From positions 1,044,001 through 1,108,000 of the forward strand of contig NZ_CP015207.1 of NCBI RefSeq assembly GCF_002101375.1: a stretch of DNA of 64,000 nt. The letters run 5' to 3'. The notes beneath the pieces are model-generated. The model was given only the letters and a program-made list of their open reading frames with translations. It searched no databases and had not been told where the DNA came from. Position 1 is the stretch's first letter. Each line of letters begins with the position of its first letter. This DNA is from Sporosarcina ureae. GTDB taxonomy: Bacteria; Bacillota; Bacilli; Bacillales_A; Planococcaceae. Of this stretch, positions 7,805 to 16,291 are shown one piece after another. Made by a program: the position numbers and the translations under genes.

Positions 7805-8776
7805 CTGAAACGGTTCTGGCTTATTTCTTTTATTGCTTGTATAGGAATACTTTACTTGGTTCTTTTCACCAATCATTTTGGAACAAACCCGAATCGAGTA
7901 AGCACTGCCTCCGCAACTAAAAATGACAATGACAGACTGACGACAGAATTAGAATCATTCAGCAAGGCGCATCATATCCCCGCGGTGGATGCAAAGGTCG
8001 ACAGAGTCTGGAAAGCCATCCCCGGTTACAATGGACTGGAAGTGGATCTGAAAGCCAGTTACAAAAAAATGAAAGCGACTGGCAAATTGGATGAAGCAAA
8101 AATCGTGTACAAAGAAACTTCCCCCTCTATTCATTTGAAAGATCTAGGCCCACACCCCATTTTCAAAGGAAATCCCGATAAACCGATGGTGTCTTTTTTA
8201 ATTAATGTTGCCTGGGGTAATGAATATATTCCTGAAATTTTGGATGTACTGAAGAAGCATAACATCCAAGCCTCCTTCTTCTTCGACGGTAGCTGGGTGA
8301 GTAAAAATCCCGATTTAGCTAAAATGATTCACAATGAGGGGCATGAAATTGGGAACCATGCTTACAGCCATCCCGATTTACAGCAGAAATCAGAAGCTGA
8401 AACAATGGAAGAACTGAAAAAAACAAATGATGTCATCATGAAAACACTCGGGATCACATCGCCCAAGTGGTTCGGCCCGCCCAGCGGCAGTTTTAATCAG
8501 CAAACGGTTGAAACCGCAAGCCAGCTAGGAATGCATACAGTTTTATGGACGGTTGATACAGTCGACTGGAAAAAGCCGGCGACCAATGAAATGGTCAATA
8601 GGGTCGTATCTCAAGTGGAGAACGGCTCGATGGTTTTAATGCACCCGACTAAACCTGTAGCTGAAGGAATGGAAGATATGATTACACAAATCACAGAGAA
8701 AGGTTTTCGTCTGGGGACCGTCAGTGAACTGATGAATGAAAAACGTGTGAACGGCACAGCATGGGATGATGAATGA
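7805..8776 (+). CDS. Polysaccharide deacetylase family protein (YlxY-like), probable CTG start
   Basis: A ~323-aa membrane-anchored NodB-fold enzyme. An N-terminal signal anchor (FWLISFIACIGILYLVLFT) is followed by a linker and the deacetylase domain, containing FLINVAWGNEYIPEILDVL, the metal-binding HxxxH-type motif EIGNHAYSHPDL, WFGPPSGSFN and VLMHPTKP. Replacement of the usual TFDDG by INVAWG is characteristic of YlxY, a sporulation-associated relative of PdaB, so catalytic competence is uncertain. The anchor is only complete if translation starts at CTG 7805, which has AGAGGTG 7 bases upstream; TTG 7856 would cut the anchor and has no ribosome binding site. An in-frame stop at 7796 excludes a longer form. 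It ends with its own terminator. Confidence 0.85.
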   Translation: MKRFWLISFIACIGILYLVLFTNHFGTNPNRVSTASATKNDNDRLTTELESFSKAHHIPAVDAKVDRVWKAIPGYNGLEVDLKASYKKMKATGKLDEAKIVYKETSPSIHLKDLGPHPIFKGNPDKPMVSFLINVAWGNEYIPEILDVLKKHNIQASFFFDGSWVSKNPDLAKMIHNEGHEIGNHAYSHPDLQQKSEAETMEELKKTNDVIMKTLGITSPKWFGPPSGSFNQQTVETASQLGMHTVLWTVDTVDWKKPATNEMVNRVVSQVENGSMVLMHPTKPVAEGMEDMITQITEKGFRLGTVSELMNEKRVNGTAWDDE

Positions 8777-8792
8777 GGTGTCTATGCAAAAC

Positions 8793-8832
8793 AAAAAACT
8801 CTCCTGACCGTAACCGGTTCGGAGAGTTTTTT
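8793..8832 (+). terminator. Intrinsic terminator of the deacetylase gene
   Basis: AAAACTCTCC / GGAGAGTTTT with T run, ~20 bp after the stop codon. Confidence 0.88.
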
Positions 8833-8838
8833 ACAAAC

Positions 8839-8907
8839 GGTACCAGGTCCCCACACAACTCTAGTTCAATTCAGAATTGTTTCCGAATTGTGTGGGGACC
8901 TGGTACC
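8839..8907. repeat. Family A palindromic element, copy A6 (perfect 20-bp ends)
   Basis: Best preserved copy: GGTACCAGGTCCCCACACAA at one end is the exact reverse complement of the other end. Its last base is the first base of the stop codon complement of the acyltransferase gene. Confidence 0.92.
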
Positions 8908-10691
8908 TAAAGAATACGTTTCGCAATCTGTCTTAATTCTAAAAATGCATCTACCAAATGATTGGTTAACTTCTGCGCATGATCTGCTTCATCAGCATTG
9001 GAGGAAATATTAATAGAAATCGTTTGATCCAATAAAATATAAGCGAGTCCAAAACCGCCTTCAACGACTGGGCCGAATATCCGATACTTTACATTGTCAT
9101 AAGCCATACCACTCGTCGAAATAAAATCATGACGCATTGTCAAATAGCCAGCGTCGGTAAAAAGTGCAGGAGTATCCGTCATACCGATGTCTCCACCGTG
9201 CAACTTATACATTTGCTCCAAGCCATACATATGTCTTTCAACACCGAATCCTTTACGACACGTTATGATTCGATTTGTATGAGCCGCGCTCGCCTTTTGC
9301 ATTAAGGCATACAACACTTCATTACTTTCTGCACCGCTTTCTAGCGCTTTCACCAAGTTCAGCTTCTCCATACTGGTCGCTCTCGCACATTCTGTTCTTC
9401 CCTCATAAAATGCACGGACTGAAACGGGTTCATAAACGCTTCTACATACGCCAAACGTTCTGTACTGTGCAATTTGTAAGGCCATATGAAAAAAAGCGTC
9501 CGGACTAATATTCATGTTTTTGATTTCATCTGAACCAAAGCTGTTGAAAGTTCTCGTTTTAATAGAAAACGCTTTTTTGGCTCTCGCATTTTCTTTTTCG
9601 AATTTCATTAACGACTTCTCAATTTCCGCAGATAATTCCCATTGTTGTTTTTCCATTAAAGTGGGTTCAGTTGTATATATTGTTTCAGGCTCTTCACTTT
9701 CCAGGCCTTCATTTACATAGCTGATGACAGCAAATATCGTCGTACCATCAACCGAAGAATGCTCGATGCTATAACCCAACTCACCTTTTTTAGTGAGGAT
9801 TACTTGGATGGTTTTATCAAAGTATTTGTTCGTTCCATTTAACATTAAGTTCTCAATCGCTTCTTCCGAATTACTACTTTCCTCATCCATAGACAAGACA
9901 ATTAGCGAATCCGCTATCGTTTGTAGAATATCCGCATTCACTTTAGATACGGTGAGTTGATCATATATCTTCGCAGCTTCGTCTCTTTTGGCAGTTGTAA
10001 AAATTCCTACGTTGTTGCCTTCACTTTGCTCTTCTTGAAAGGATCTTTCAATAGCATTTGCGATTTCACTGCTTTGATACATTTCTCCTTTACTATTGGT
10101 TACGTTCACTTTATAAACATTTCTTTTATATAAAATAATGACATGGTTATTTCTTTTCTCGAATGCCGCTAGCCTAAATTCATCTCTTTCGACTCGTGGA
10201 ATGCGAATGGACTTAAAAAACTTCTTATATTGACTCATATCCTGGGGCACGCCATTTTGTATGACTGGCGCTACTTCGCCATCAATTATTAAATGATATA
10301 ATTCCGTGACTAAACGGCTTACCCTTCCGGCAAGTTCGGCACGCGTATATCGATTTTCATGCTTTTTATTATCTAATAAAATATTGAAATGCATCCCCGT
10401 AGGCAAAGGGTCGCGGAAATTTAAATACATATCATCCCATAAAGGCTTGAGCCAACTACCTTCTATTTTGACATCCCATTCGCACAATTTCTTTTGAAGT
10501 TTTTCTGCGTCTCCACCCGCTTTGAAGAAATGATTAACAGCCTTCGTAGTTTCTTTAAGTTGTTCATCGTTTAAAAGAGGTTCAACCCATTCAAGCAGTT
10601 TCTCCTTTGTACTCGTTAACGGCGGTATTGGCAAAGATGGTAATTCATTTTCGTAAGCAAATGTCTTTTTTATAATAATTAGTCCCTTCAT
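8907..10691 (-). CDS. Choline/carnitine O-acyltransferase family protein
   Basis: A 594-codon protein of the carnitine acyltransferase family, which moves acyl groups between CoA and carnitine or choline. It shows the N-terminal LPSLPIPPL, the catalytic histidine in IEHSSVDGTTIF (His311 in this numbering) and the conserved STS motif in DFISTSGMAYD (~525-527), followed by GPVVEGGFGLAY. Length matches the eukaryotic enzymes, which are uncommon in Firmicutes. The start is uncertain: ATG 10691 has no clear ribosome binding site, while an AAGGGA inside the first codons would fit an ATT/ATA start at about residues 6-7, where the family N terminus (KKTFAYENELPSLP) begins. The stop codon is the first codon inside element A6, so the last residues may have been altered by the element. 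Confidence 0.88.
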   Translation of the reverse strand: MKGLIIIKKTFAYENELPSLPIPPLTSTKEKLLEWVEPLLNDEQLKETTKAVNHFFKAGGDAEKLQKKLCEWDVKIEGSWLKPLWDDMYLNFRDPLPTGMHFNILLDNKKHENRYTRAELAGRVSRLVTELYHLIIDGEVAPVIQNGVPQDMSQYKKFFKSIRIPRVERDEFRLAAFEKRNNHVIILYKRNVYKVNVTNSKGEMYQSSEIANAIERSFQEEQSEGNNVGIFTTAKRDEAAKIYDQLTVSKVNADILQTIADSLIVLSMDEESSNSEEAIENLMLNGTNKYFDKTIQVILTKKGELGYSIEHSSVDGTTIFAVISYVNEGLESEEPETIYTTEPTLMEKQQWELSAEIEKSLMKFEKENARAKKAFSIKTRTFNSFGSDEIKNMNISPDAFFHMALQIAQYRTFGVCRSVYEPVSVRAFYEGRTECARATSMEKLNLVKALESGAESNEVLYALMQKASAAHTNRIITCRKGFGVERHMYGLEQMYKLHGGDIGMTDTPALFTDAGYLTMRHDFISTSGMAYDNVKYRIFGPVVEGGFGLAYILLDQTISINISSNADEADHAQKLTNHLVDAFLELRQIAKRIL

Positions 10692-10725
10692 GATTCATTT
10701 CTAAGCGATTATCATTTTTCACGCT

Positions 10726-10757
10726 AAAAAGAAGATCGGATTTCCAATCTTCTTTTC
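10726..10757. terminator. Hairpin between PBP and acyltransferase genes
   Basis: AAAAGAAGAT / ATCTTCTTTT stem with A and T tracts on both sides, so it could terminate in either direction; probably the end of transcripts from the penicillin-binding protein gene. Confidence 0.6.
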
Positions 10758-10906
10758 GAGCAATTTATTTGTTGTTGTTTTGGCATTCAATAAAATCGTT
10801 TGACCGAAATCGAATTTCAATCGCGATATGTACTGATAATAATTGTAAACAGTTGGTTTAACAAAATCAAACATTATAACATTTTTACGTTCATGATAAC
10901 AATAAA

Positions 10907-10970
10907 GGTACCTGTGCATGAAACTTTCATGATGGTTTAAATGACCATGTTTGTTTCTCACACAAGCACC
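10907..10970. repeat. Family B palindromic element, copy B2
   Basis: Starts GGTACCTGTGCATGAAAC and ends TTTCTCACACAAGCACC, just behind the penicillin-binding protein stop. Confidence 0.88.
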
Positions 10971-10985
10971 TTATTTCCGTTGCTT

Positions 10986-13025
10986 TTAGTCCTCTTTACC
11001 TGTAAACCAGTTCCGTCCCCACTTTTCAATTTCTTCCCAAAACTCTTTTTTCTTCTCTTTCTTTTCTCTTTCTTCTTTTGTCTTTTTCTTCTGCTTCTTC
11101 AGCTCTTTTATTTCTTTATCAATTAACGACAAATCAAATTTCTTCGCAGTCAATTCGCTGGATGATTTTGAAACAACTTGCGCAAAAATGGGCGGTGCGG
11201 TAACGCTACTGGTGGAGGTTAAATAATGGTCGGCATCTGTTTGATCATATCCGAGCCAGACCGCACCGGCAATATCCGGTGTATAGCCAACGAACCAATG
11301 ATCCTTTGAACCGTCCACTCCTTCAAACGGGAGCTGTGTGGTGCCGGTCTTCCCCGCCACGTCCACACCAGAAATTTGTGCTCTTTTGGCAGTCCCTTGC
11401 TCTACAGCCCCTTGCAGCATATAGGTCATTTGCTGGGCAACTTCCGGATCTGTCACCTGTACAGACTCACCCCGCCACTTCCCGAGCACTTTTCCTTCTG
11501 AATCTTTAATTTCTGTGATCGCATGCGCTTCCTCCATCACTCCATCATTCGCAAACGCAGAAAACGCTTGAGCCAGCCGCAAAGGAGAAGTGCCTTTGGC
11601 CATTCCTCCCAAGGCTAATCCAAGTGTACGATCATTTTTTTCTAATGGAATGCCAAACCGTTCAACAGCACGGATTCCATTTTTGATGCCGATCTGATCC
11701 AATAGCCAAACGGGAGGGATATTATACGATTGTGCGAGTGCATCGTACATAGTCACGTGCCCCCTATATTTCTGATCAAAGTTTTTCGGAGAGTAGCCAT
11801 TCATATCGATAGGTTCATCCACAAGCAAATCCGACATATGGTACCCTTTCTCAAGTGCCGGAGTATAGACGGCAAGCGGCTTTAACGCAGATCCAGGCTG
11901 CCGTATGAGGTCAGTCGCATTATTGAAGCGTTCTTGCGTATACTCTCCTCTCCCACCGACTAACGCTAGGATCCCGCCTGTTTTAGGGTTAAGGAAAACA
12001 GAGGCGCTCTGCAAAAGTTGATCTGGGGTACTCTTCGGAAAAAATCTATCATCCGCATACACTTCTTCCAGCGCATTCTGGACTACCGGATTGATTTCTG
12101 TCGTAATATGCAAACCGCCCGACAGCACTTCATTTCTCGTCAAATGGTACGTATTGACCGCCTCGTCCACTACACGGTCGATATAATACGGATATTTCCC
12201 TTTATAATCTGGCACTGTCGAATCAGCCAGTTCTACTTTCTGTCCTATCGCTTCATCGTATTCTTCCTGACTACTATATTGTTCACGCAGCATCAACGAC
12301 AACACCAGATTGCGCCGTTTTATCGACTTTTCCATATTTTTCGTAGGCGATAAATACGAAGGTGCTTTAATGATGCCTGCTATTGTCGCAGATTCGCTTA
12401 ACGTCAAATCACTGACATCTTTACCGAAATAGGTCTGCGCCGCACGTTGAACGCCCCACGCCCCGTCGCCGAAATAGATTTGGTTGAGGTAACGTTCCAT
12501 GATCTCATCTTTCGAATACACCCGTTCAATCTTCTTTGCGAGGATCAGTTCTTTAAATTTACGCGAGTACGTACGCTCCTGCGTCAAAAATGCATTTTTC
12601 GCAAGTTGCTGCGTAATCGTACTGCCCCCTGCCACGATTTTGCCTTTGAACGCGTTCTCGAGTAAGGCGCGTCCCATCCTCAAATAATTAATACCGTGAT
12701 GTTTGTAGAATCGTTGATCTTCCACGGAGACGACGGCTTCGATCAACGGCTTCGGAATCTGGTCGATCGATACACCTTCAATATTCGAGTTCGAAACCTT
12801 ACTGATGATTTCTCCGTTCGGATCGTAAATAACCGTCGATCTAGGTGCGGGCCCTTCAAGTTTACTTACATCGCTGAACGTTATGAAGACATTCAGTACG
12901 AGTAGTGTGCAAAGAACGGCAAGCAGTACACTGATGGATACGAAACGGATGATCTTTTTCTTCAGACTCATTTTCTTTATTGGCGTTTTTTTACGCTGTT
13001 GTTCTTTATATTCGGATCTTTTCAT
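10986..13025 (-). CDS. Class A penicillin-binding protein (transglycosylase/transpeptidase)
   Basis: A ~679-aa bifunctional peptidoglycan synthase. It has a short basic cytoplasmic tail, one membrane anchor ([20 protein letters not shown]), a GT51 glycosyltransferase domain ([44 protein letters not shown]) and a transpeptidase domain with the active-site serine in [13 protein letters not shown], the SxN motif SYN and KTGT in VAGKTGTTQ. The C-terminal ~45 residues are a highly charged lysine/glutamate coiled coil ([18 protein letters not shown]). It resembles the PBP1A/PbpF group of Bacillales. Start ATG 13025 has CAGGTG 8 bases upstream; the longer open frame lacks this support. It is a single gene flanked by elements B2 and B3. 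Confidence 0.93.
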   Translation of the reverse strand: MKRSEYKEQQRKKTPIKKMSLKKKIIRFVSISVLLAVLCTLLVLNVFITFSDVSKLEGPAPRSTVIYDPNGEIISKVSNSNIEGVSIDQIPKPLIEAVVSVEDQRFYKHHGINYLRMGRALLENAFKGKIVAGGSTITQQLAKNAFLTQERTYSRKFKELILAKKIERVYSKDEIMERYLNQIYFGDGAWGVQRAAQTYFGKDVSDLTLSESATIAGIIKAPSYLSPTKNMEKSIKRRNLVLSLMLREQYSSQEEYDEAIGQKVELADSTVPDYKGKYPYYIDRVVDEAVNTYHLTRNEVLSGGLHITTEINPVVQNALEEVYADDRFFPKSTPDQLLQSASVFLNPKTGGILALVGGRGEYTQERFNNATDLIRQPGSALKPLAVYTPALEKGYHMSDLLVDEPIDMNGYSPKNFDQKYRGHVTMYDALAQSYNIPPVWLLDQIGIKNGIRAVERFGIPLEKNDRTLGLALGGMAKGTSPLRLAQAFSAFANDGVMEEAHAITEIKDSEGKVLGKWRGESVQVTDPEVAQQMTYMLQGAVEQGTAKRAQISGVDVAGKTGTTQLPFEGVDGSKDHWFVGYTPDIAGAVWLGYDQTDADHYLTSTSSVTAPPIFAQVVSKSSSELTAKKFDLSLIDKEIKELKKQKKKTKEEREKKEKKKEFWEEIEKWGRNWFTGKED

Positions 13026-13196
13026 ATAGGTTTCACCTGCTTTATGCTGCGGATTTTTATTGGTAGTATACAACATAGTATAGACGATGGAGGTGTTTGA
13101 AAGTTGCGGATTTTGTCTTTTGGGGGATTTTGGCACGAGTGTATGTAAAAAAGATAGTACTCAGAAGTTGGTCTTTTTGATAATATCTTAATAAAA

Positions 13197-13259
13197 ATAC
13201 CTGTGCACGAAACTTTCATGATGGTTTACACATTCACGTTTGTTTCGCGCACAGGTACC
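13197..13259. repeat. Family B palindromic element, copy B3
   Basis: Starts ATACCTGTGCACGAAAC and ends GTTTCGCGCACAGGTACC, 4 bp behind the stop of SLH protein 2. Confidence 0.88.
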
Positions 13260-13263
13260 TTAT

Positions 13264-14766
13264 TTAATAATTAAGTTCATAAATTTGTGAAGCAGAAACC
13301 TGAATCAGACCATTCAAATCACGGACTTTTATTTCCATGCCAGTGATCATACCTGATACCCCGTCCCCCACTTCACCCGTAAAATAAACGGGATTTTCAA
13401 ACTTCACTTCAACTGTGCCGACTTTCTTTGCTGTAACATGAAATACATTCGTTCCGGGATCTCTTGTAATTTTTGCAATATGTTCCGCATTATTCGTGAC
13501 AACAGTGTGCTTCCCGATATTTCGTGCCGCTACCTTATCATAATATCCATTCTTTTCAAACAGCTCTTCCACGTTGAATGTATAAGACGGCCGCTCTCTC
13601 AGCACATCCATGTCGTAATGAAAATAAGCATGCTCCGGCTCTTTCACATGAATCGCATAGCGGATTTCTTCACCGCTCCCCAATTGAGCAACGGCATAAT
13701 AGTTGCCCGGCTGGCGAATCGTTATACAAGTCTTTTGATCTTCTTTGCACATATGGAGAGCTGCGTCGTCCTCTAGCAAATCACCAGTTACTGAATACAG
13801 TCTGACTTTCTTGATTTTCTCAGCTTTAGACAATTCCAGCGGTGCCTCTGTCGGCAAGTAATCATCTGTTTGCTCAATCGATAGTTTCAGTCCGTCCGCT
13901 GTTTTTTTTACATGTACATAATATTTCCGGTAGATCTCCTCATCTTCATTCATCGGCGAGTCCCCGTTATATCCGCTGACATTCAGTGTCGCAGTTCCTT
14001 CTTTCAGTGCTATAAGTTGCAGTCTACCCGGTCCATACGCTGTGTCGCGAGCGACAATCGACTCGTACACGTCCTGATCCTCTTTCCAAATCACTGAATA
14101 TATTCCGTCCATCCCAAGCTCTTCCGGTTTTAATGAAACCATCGCAGGTTTTTCATCTTCTGTTGCTTTCATCATTTTGGCTGCTTGCCCTCTCGTCACC
14201 GGCTGATTCACACCAAAACGGTCGGGCGCAATGCCGCCCACAATTCCAAACTGGTGAAGTATCAAAATGCTGGCACTGTGAGACTGGTTGCCCGCCACGT
14301 CTTTAAACGGATTTTTCATTCCGTAGAAATCATAACGCGGCAAATCGAAAGCTTTTACAAGAATAGAAGCGAGCTGTCCCCGTTTCACTGGATCATTCGG
14401 ACCAAACCGGCCATCTTCATAACCGCCCATAACATTTGCCTGCGCCAGTGCGGCAATTGACTGATAAGAACCGTTTGTTTTTGCCACATCCTTGAAATGC
14501 GGATCTTTCACGTTTGAAGTGTCTATGCCTGTCAGTTTCACAATAATTGCAGCAGCCTGTCCGCGTGTCACTGGATTGCCGGGCTTAAATGTTCCATCTG
14601 GATAGCCACCAATGACATGCCGTTCCGCCAGTTCATTCACCGCCTGCGTAAAATGCTTGCTCGCCGGCACATCAGAAAATATTTGTTCTCCAGCGGCATA
14701 GCCAGCAAATGGAGAACTGCACGCCAGCACCAATGCGCCAAACATCGTTATAATTTTCTTCTTCAC
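13264..14766 (-). CDS. SLH-domain cell-surface protein 2
   Basis: A ~500-aa exported protein. Signal peptide MFGALVLACSSPFAGYAAG, then three SLH domains: FSDVPASKHFTQAVNELAER with VIGGYPDGTFKPGNPVTRGQ; FKDVAKTNGSYQSIAAL with GPNDPVKRGQ; and FKDVAGNQSHSASILI with FGVNQPVTRGQA. The first SLH domain and the following module are clearly related to SLH protein 1 (3518-4669). An extra C-terminal ~130 residues (FNVEELFEKNGYYDKVAAR...HVTAKKVGTVEVKF) look like an additional Ig-like/BIG2-type beta domain, which is an inference. Start: GTG 14766, 9 bases after GGGGAGG; the earlier ATGs overlap that ribosome binding site and cannot be the start. Confidence 0.87.
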   Translation of the reverse strand: MKKKIITMFGALVLACSSPFAGYAAGEQIFSDVPASKHFTQAVNELAERHVIGGYPDGTFKPGNPVTRGQAAAIIVKLTGIDTSNVKDPHFKDVAKTNGSYQSIAALAQANVMGGYEDGRFGPNDPVKRGQLASILVKAFDLPRYDFYGMKNPFKDVAGNQSHSASILILHQFGIVGGIAPDRFGVNQPVTRGQAAKMMKATEDEKPAMVSLKPEELGMDGIYSVIWKEDQDVYESIVARDTAYGPGRLQLIALKEGTATLNVSGYNGDSPMNEDEEIYRKYYVHVKKTADGLKLSIEQTDDYLPTEAPLELSKAEKIKKVRLYSVTGDLLEDDAALHMCKEDQKTCITIRQPGNYYAVAQLGSGEEIRYAIHVKEPEHAYFHYDMDVLRERPSYTFNVEELFEKNGYYDKVAARNIGKHTVVTNNAEHIAKITRDPGTNVFHVTAKKVGTVEVKFENPVYFTGEVGDGVSGMITGMEIKVRDLNGLIQVSASQIYELNY

Positions 14767-14906
14767 ATTTGTTAACCTCCCCATCATGGATCTGTTTGTC
14801 GATTCATCGTACAGACGGAGATGTCTGGAAAAAGTTTCAATCTTTTTGGAGATTTCTTTTTAAAAAACTTATCATTGGGGTTTTGTTTACCTATGCATTA
14901 GTAAAA

Positions 14907-14970
14907 GGTACCTGCGCGTGAAACTTTTATGAATGGTTAAAAATTCATATTTGTTTCTTGCACAGGTACC
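14907..14970. repeat. Family B palindromic element, copy B4
   Basis: Starts GGTACCTGCGCGTGAAAC and ends TTGTTTCTTGCACAGGTACC, ~20 bp behind the lipoprotein stop. Confidence 0.9.
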
Positions 14971-14992
14971 TTATTTTAAACAGAACGTCTAT

Positions 14993-15511
14993 TTACATTT
15001 TTGAATAGATGTCCTTCATTTTATTTTCGAATTCGATATACTTCGTTTCATACTCGTCAAGATGTTCGCCGCTTGTCCCTAATTTCTCAACTAATTCTGC
15101 TGCGGCCGTCTTTAGTTCTTCGAAATCTTCAGTCATGCCGAGTTCTTCAATTTCTTCGTGGAAATATCCGATATACGTAATTGTCGATTCAGCAAGAAAT
15201 TGTTCAGCATGTGCAAATTTCTCGCGATAGTCAGATCCTTCTTTCATGTCATTTATAGAGCTTTCAACGAAACTTTTCACGCTTGAAAATTCAGAGAAAA
15301 ATGCTTCTTCCAAGTCGTCGGTTTCTTCATTGAATTCGTTGACCATTGGTGGACGTTCCATTACTTCGACTTTTGACTCATTGTCTTGTGCCGGCTCGAC
15401 TTTTTGCACTGGTGAATCGACTTGCTTCGTTTTTTCGTCATCCGTTCCGCAACTCGCTAACAATAGCCCAAGGATAACAAACGATACCAATGCACTATTC
15501 ATCTTTTTCAA
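14993..15511 (-). CDS. Small lipoprotein of unknown function
   Basis: A ~172-aa predicted lipoprotein: signal sequence SALVSFVILGLLLASC with a lipobox ending at Cys, then an acidic, low-complexity linker (TDDEKTKQVDSPVQKVEPAQ) and a helical, glutamate-rich C-terminal domain (SEFSSVKSFVESSINDM ... YIEFENKMKDIYSKM). I do not recognise a family. I take TTG 15511 as start because AAGGGGAG lies 6 bases upstream, inside the longer open frame. It stands alone between B4 and B5. Confidence 0.72.
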   Translation of the reverse strand: MKKMNSALVSFVILGLLLASCGTDDEKTKQVDSPVQKVEPAQDNESKVEVMERPPMVNEFNEETDDLEEAFFSEFSSVKSFVESSINDMKEGSDYREKFAHAEQFLAESTITYIGYFHEEIEELGMTEDFEELKTAAAELVEKLGTSGEHLDEYETKYIEFENKMKDIYSKM

Positions 15512-15566
15512 TTCAAACTCCCCTTCCATTTTTACTTTATCCTAACATATTGCTTGAAATTTAAAA

Positions 15567-15628
15567 TACCTGCGCATGAAACTTTCATGAATGGTTAAAC
15601 ATTCACGTTTGTTTCTCACACAAGTACC
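15567..15628. repeat. Family B palindromic element, copy B5
   Basis: Starts ATACCTGCGCATGAAAC and ends TTTCTCACACAAGTACC, ~30 bp behind the truncated AIM24 gene. Confidence 0.88.
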
Positions 15629-15657
15629 TTATTTTAATAGAATCCTGTATTCCGAAT

Positions 15658-16114
15658 TTATTGAAGGAACGGTGCCATTAATACTTTCCCTGTTCCGCGG
15701 TAGACATTTACCAATCCTTCGCCTGAAGCCGCCGAACCCATAAGTGTTTTTCCAGAGCGCTCGACAGTAAATTCTAAACCGCCTGACCAAGCAATCGCCA
15801 TATTTCCATCGATTTTCAACTCATCATTTTCTAACTCGATTTCTATAAGTTCCTCTCTCGATACGGAAGATTCCAGTGCAATCGTTCCTTGTCCTGTAAG
15901 TCCAAGATTGAAAAGACCTTCCCCACCGAGTGCAGCAGATGAAAGATTTGAGCGCATTACGGCCTTATGTTTTAATCCTGAATCACAAGCTAAAAAGAGT
16001 CCGTCTTCAATGACGAGTGACTGATCCCACTCGTCAACATCCAGTAGCAAAATATGCTTGAACGTGGGTTCTAAAACAAGTGTACCGGTTCCCGTGTATT
16101 CAGGTTTAACAAAC
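15658..16114 (-). pseudogene. AIM24 family protein, 5'-truncated by a family A element
   Basis: The open frame encodes the C-terminal ~145 residues of an AIM24/TIGR00266 beta-helix protein (FLACDSGLKHKAVM, AALGGEGLFNLGLTGQGTIAL, GLEFTVERSGKTLMGSAASGEG). Full-length members are ~220 aa or more, so an N-terminal part is missing. The frame runs upstream into element A7, which supplies a meaningless N terminus with no ribosome binding site. Beyond A7 lies the terminator of the P450 gene, so the missing 5' part is not nearby. I infer a deletion with its breakpoint at the element; the remaining frame is intact and may be young. Confidence 0.75.
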
Positions 16115-16183
16115 GGTACCAGGTCCCCACACAATTTGGAAACTATTCTGAATTCAACCAGAGTTGTGTGAGGACCTGGCACT
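16115..16183. repeat. Family A palindromic element, copy A7 (inverted orientation)
   Basis: GGTACCAGGTCCCCACACAA at one end, TTGTGTGAGGACCTGGCAC at the other; the asymmetric core is reversed relative to A1. It is fused directly to the truncated AIM24 frame. Confidence 0.9.
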
Positions 16184-16198
16184 CGCTTTCTTCCAATC

Positions 16199-16238
16199 AA
16201 AAAAGAGCTTCCTGATCCAATTCGATCAGAAAGCTCCT
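16199..16238 (-). terminator. Intrinsic terminator of the P450 gene
   Basis: Minus-strand stem GAGCTTTCTGATC / GATCAGGAAGCTC followed by a T run, ~50 bp after the P450 stop. Confidence 0.85.
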
Positions 16239-16291
16239 CTATTTACTTGATTCAACTAATACCTACTTTACGTAATAAACAGATAAACGGT

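Noticed and set aside
10719..10961. 80-codon minus-strand ORF between the acyltransferase and the penicillin-binding protein genes
   Set aside because: Its N-terminal part is encoded by element B2 and its C-terminal part by the terminator hairpin at 10726-10757. No ribosome binding site supports the internal ATG at 10874.
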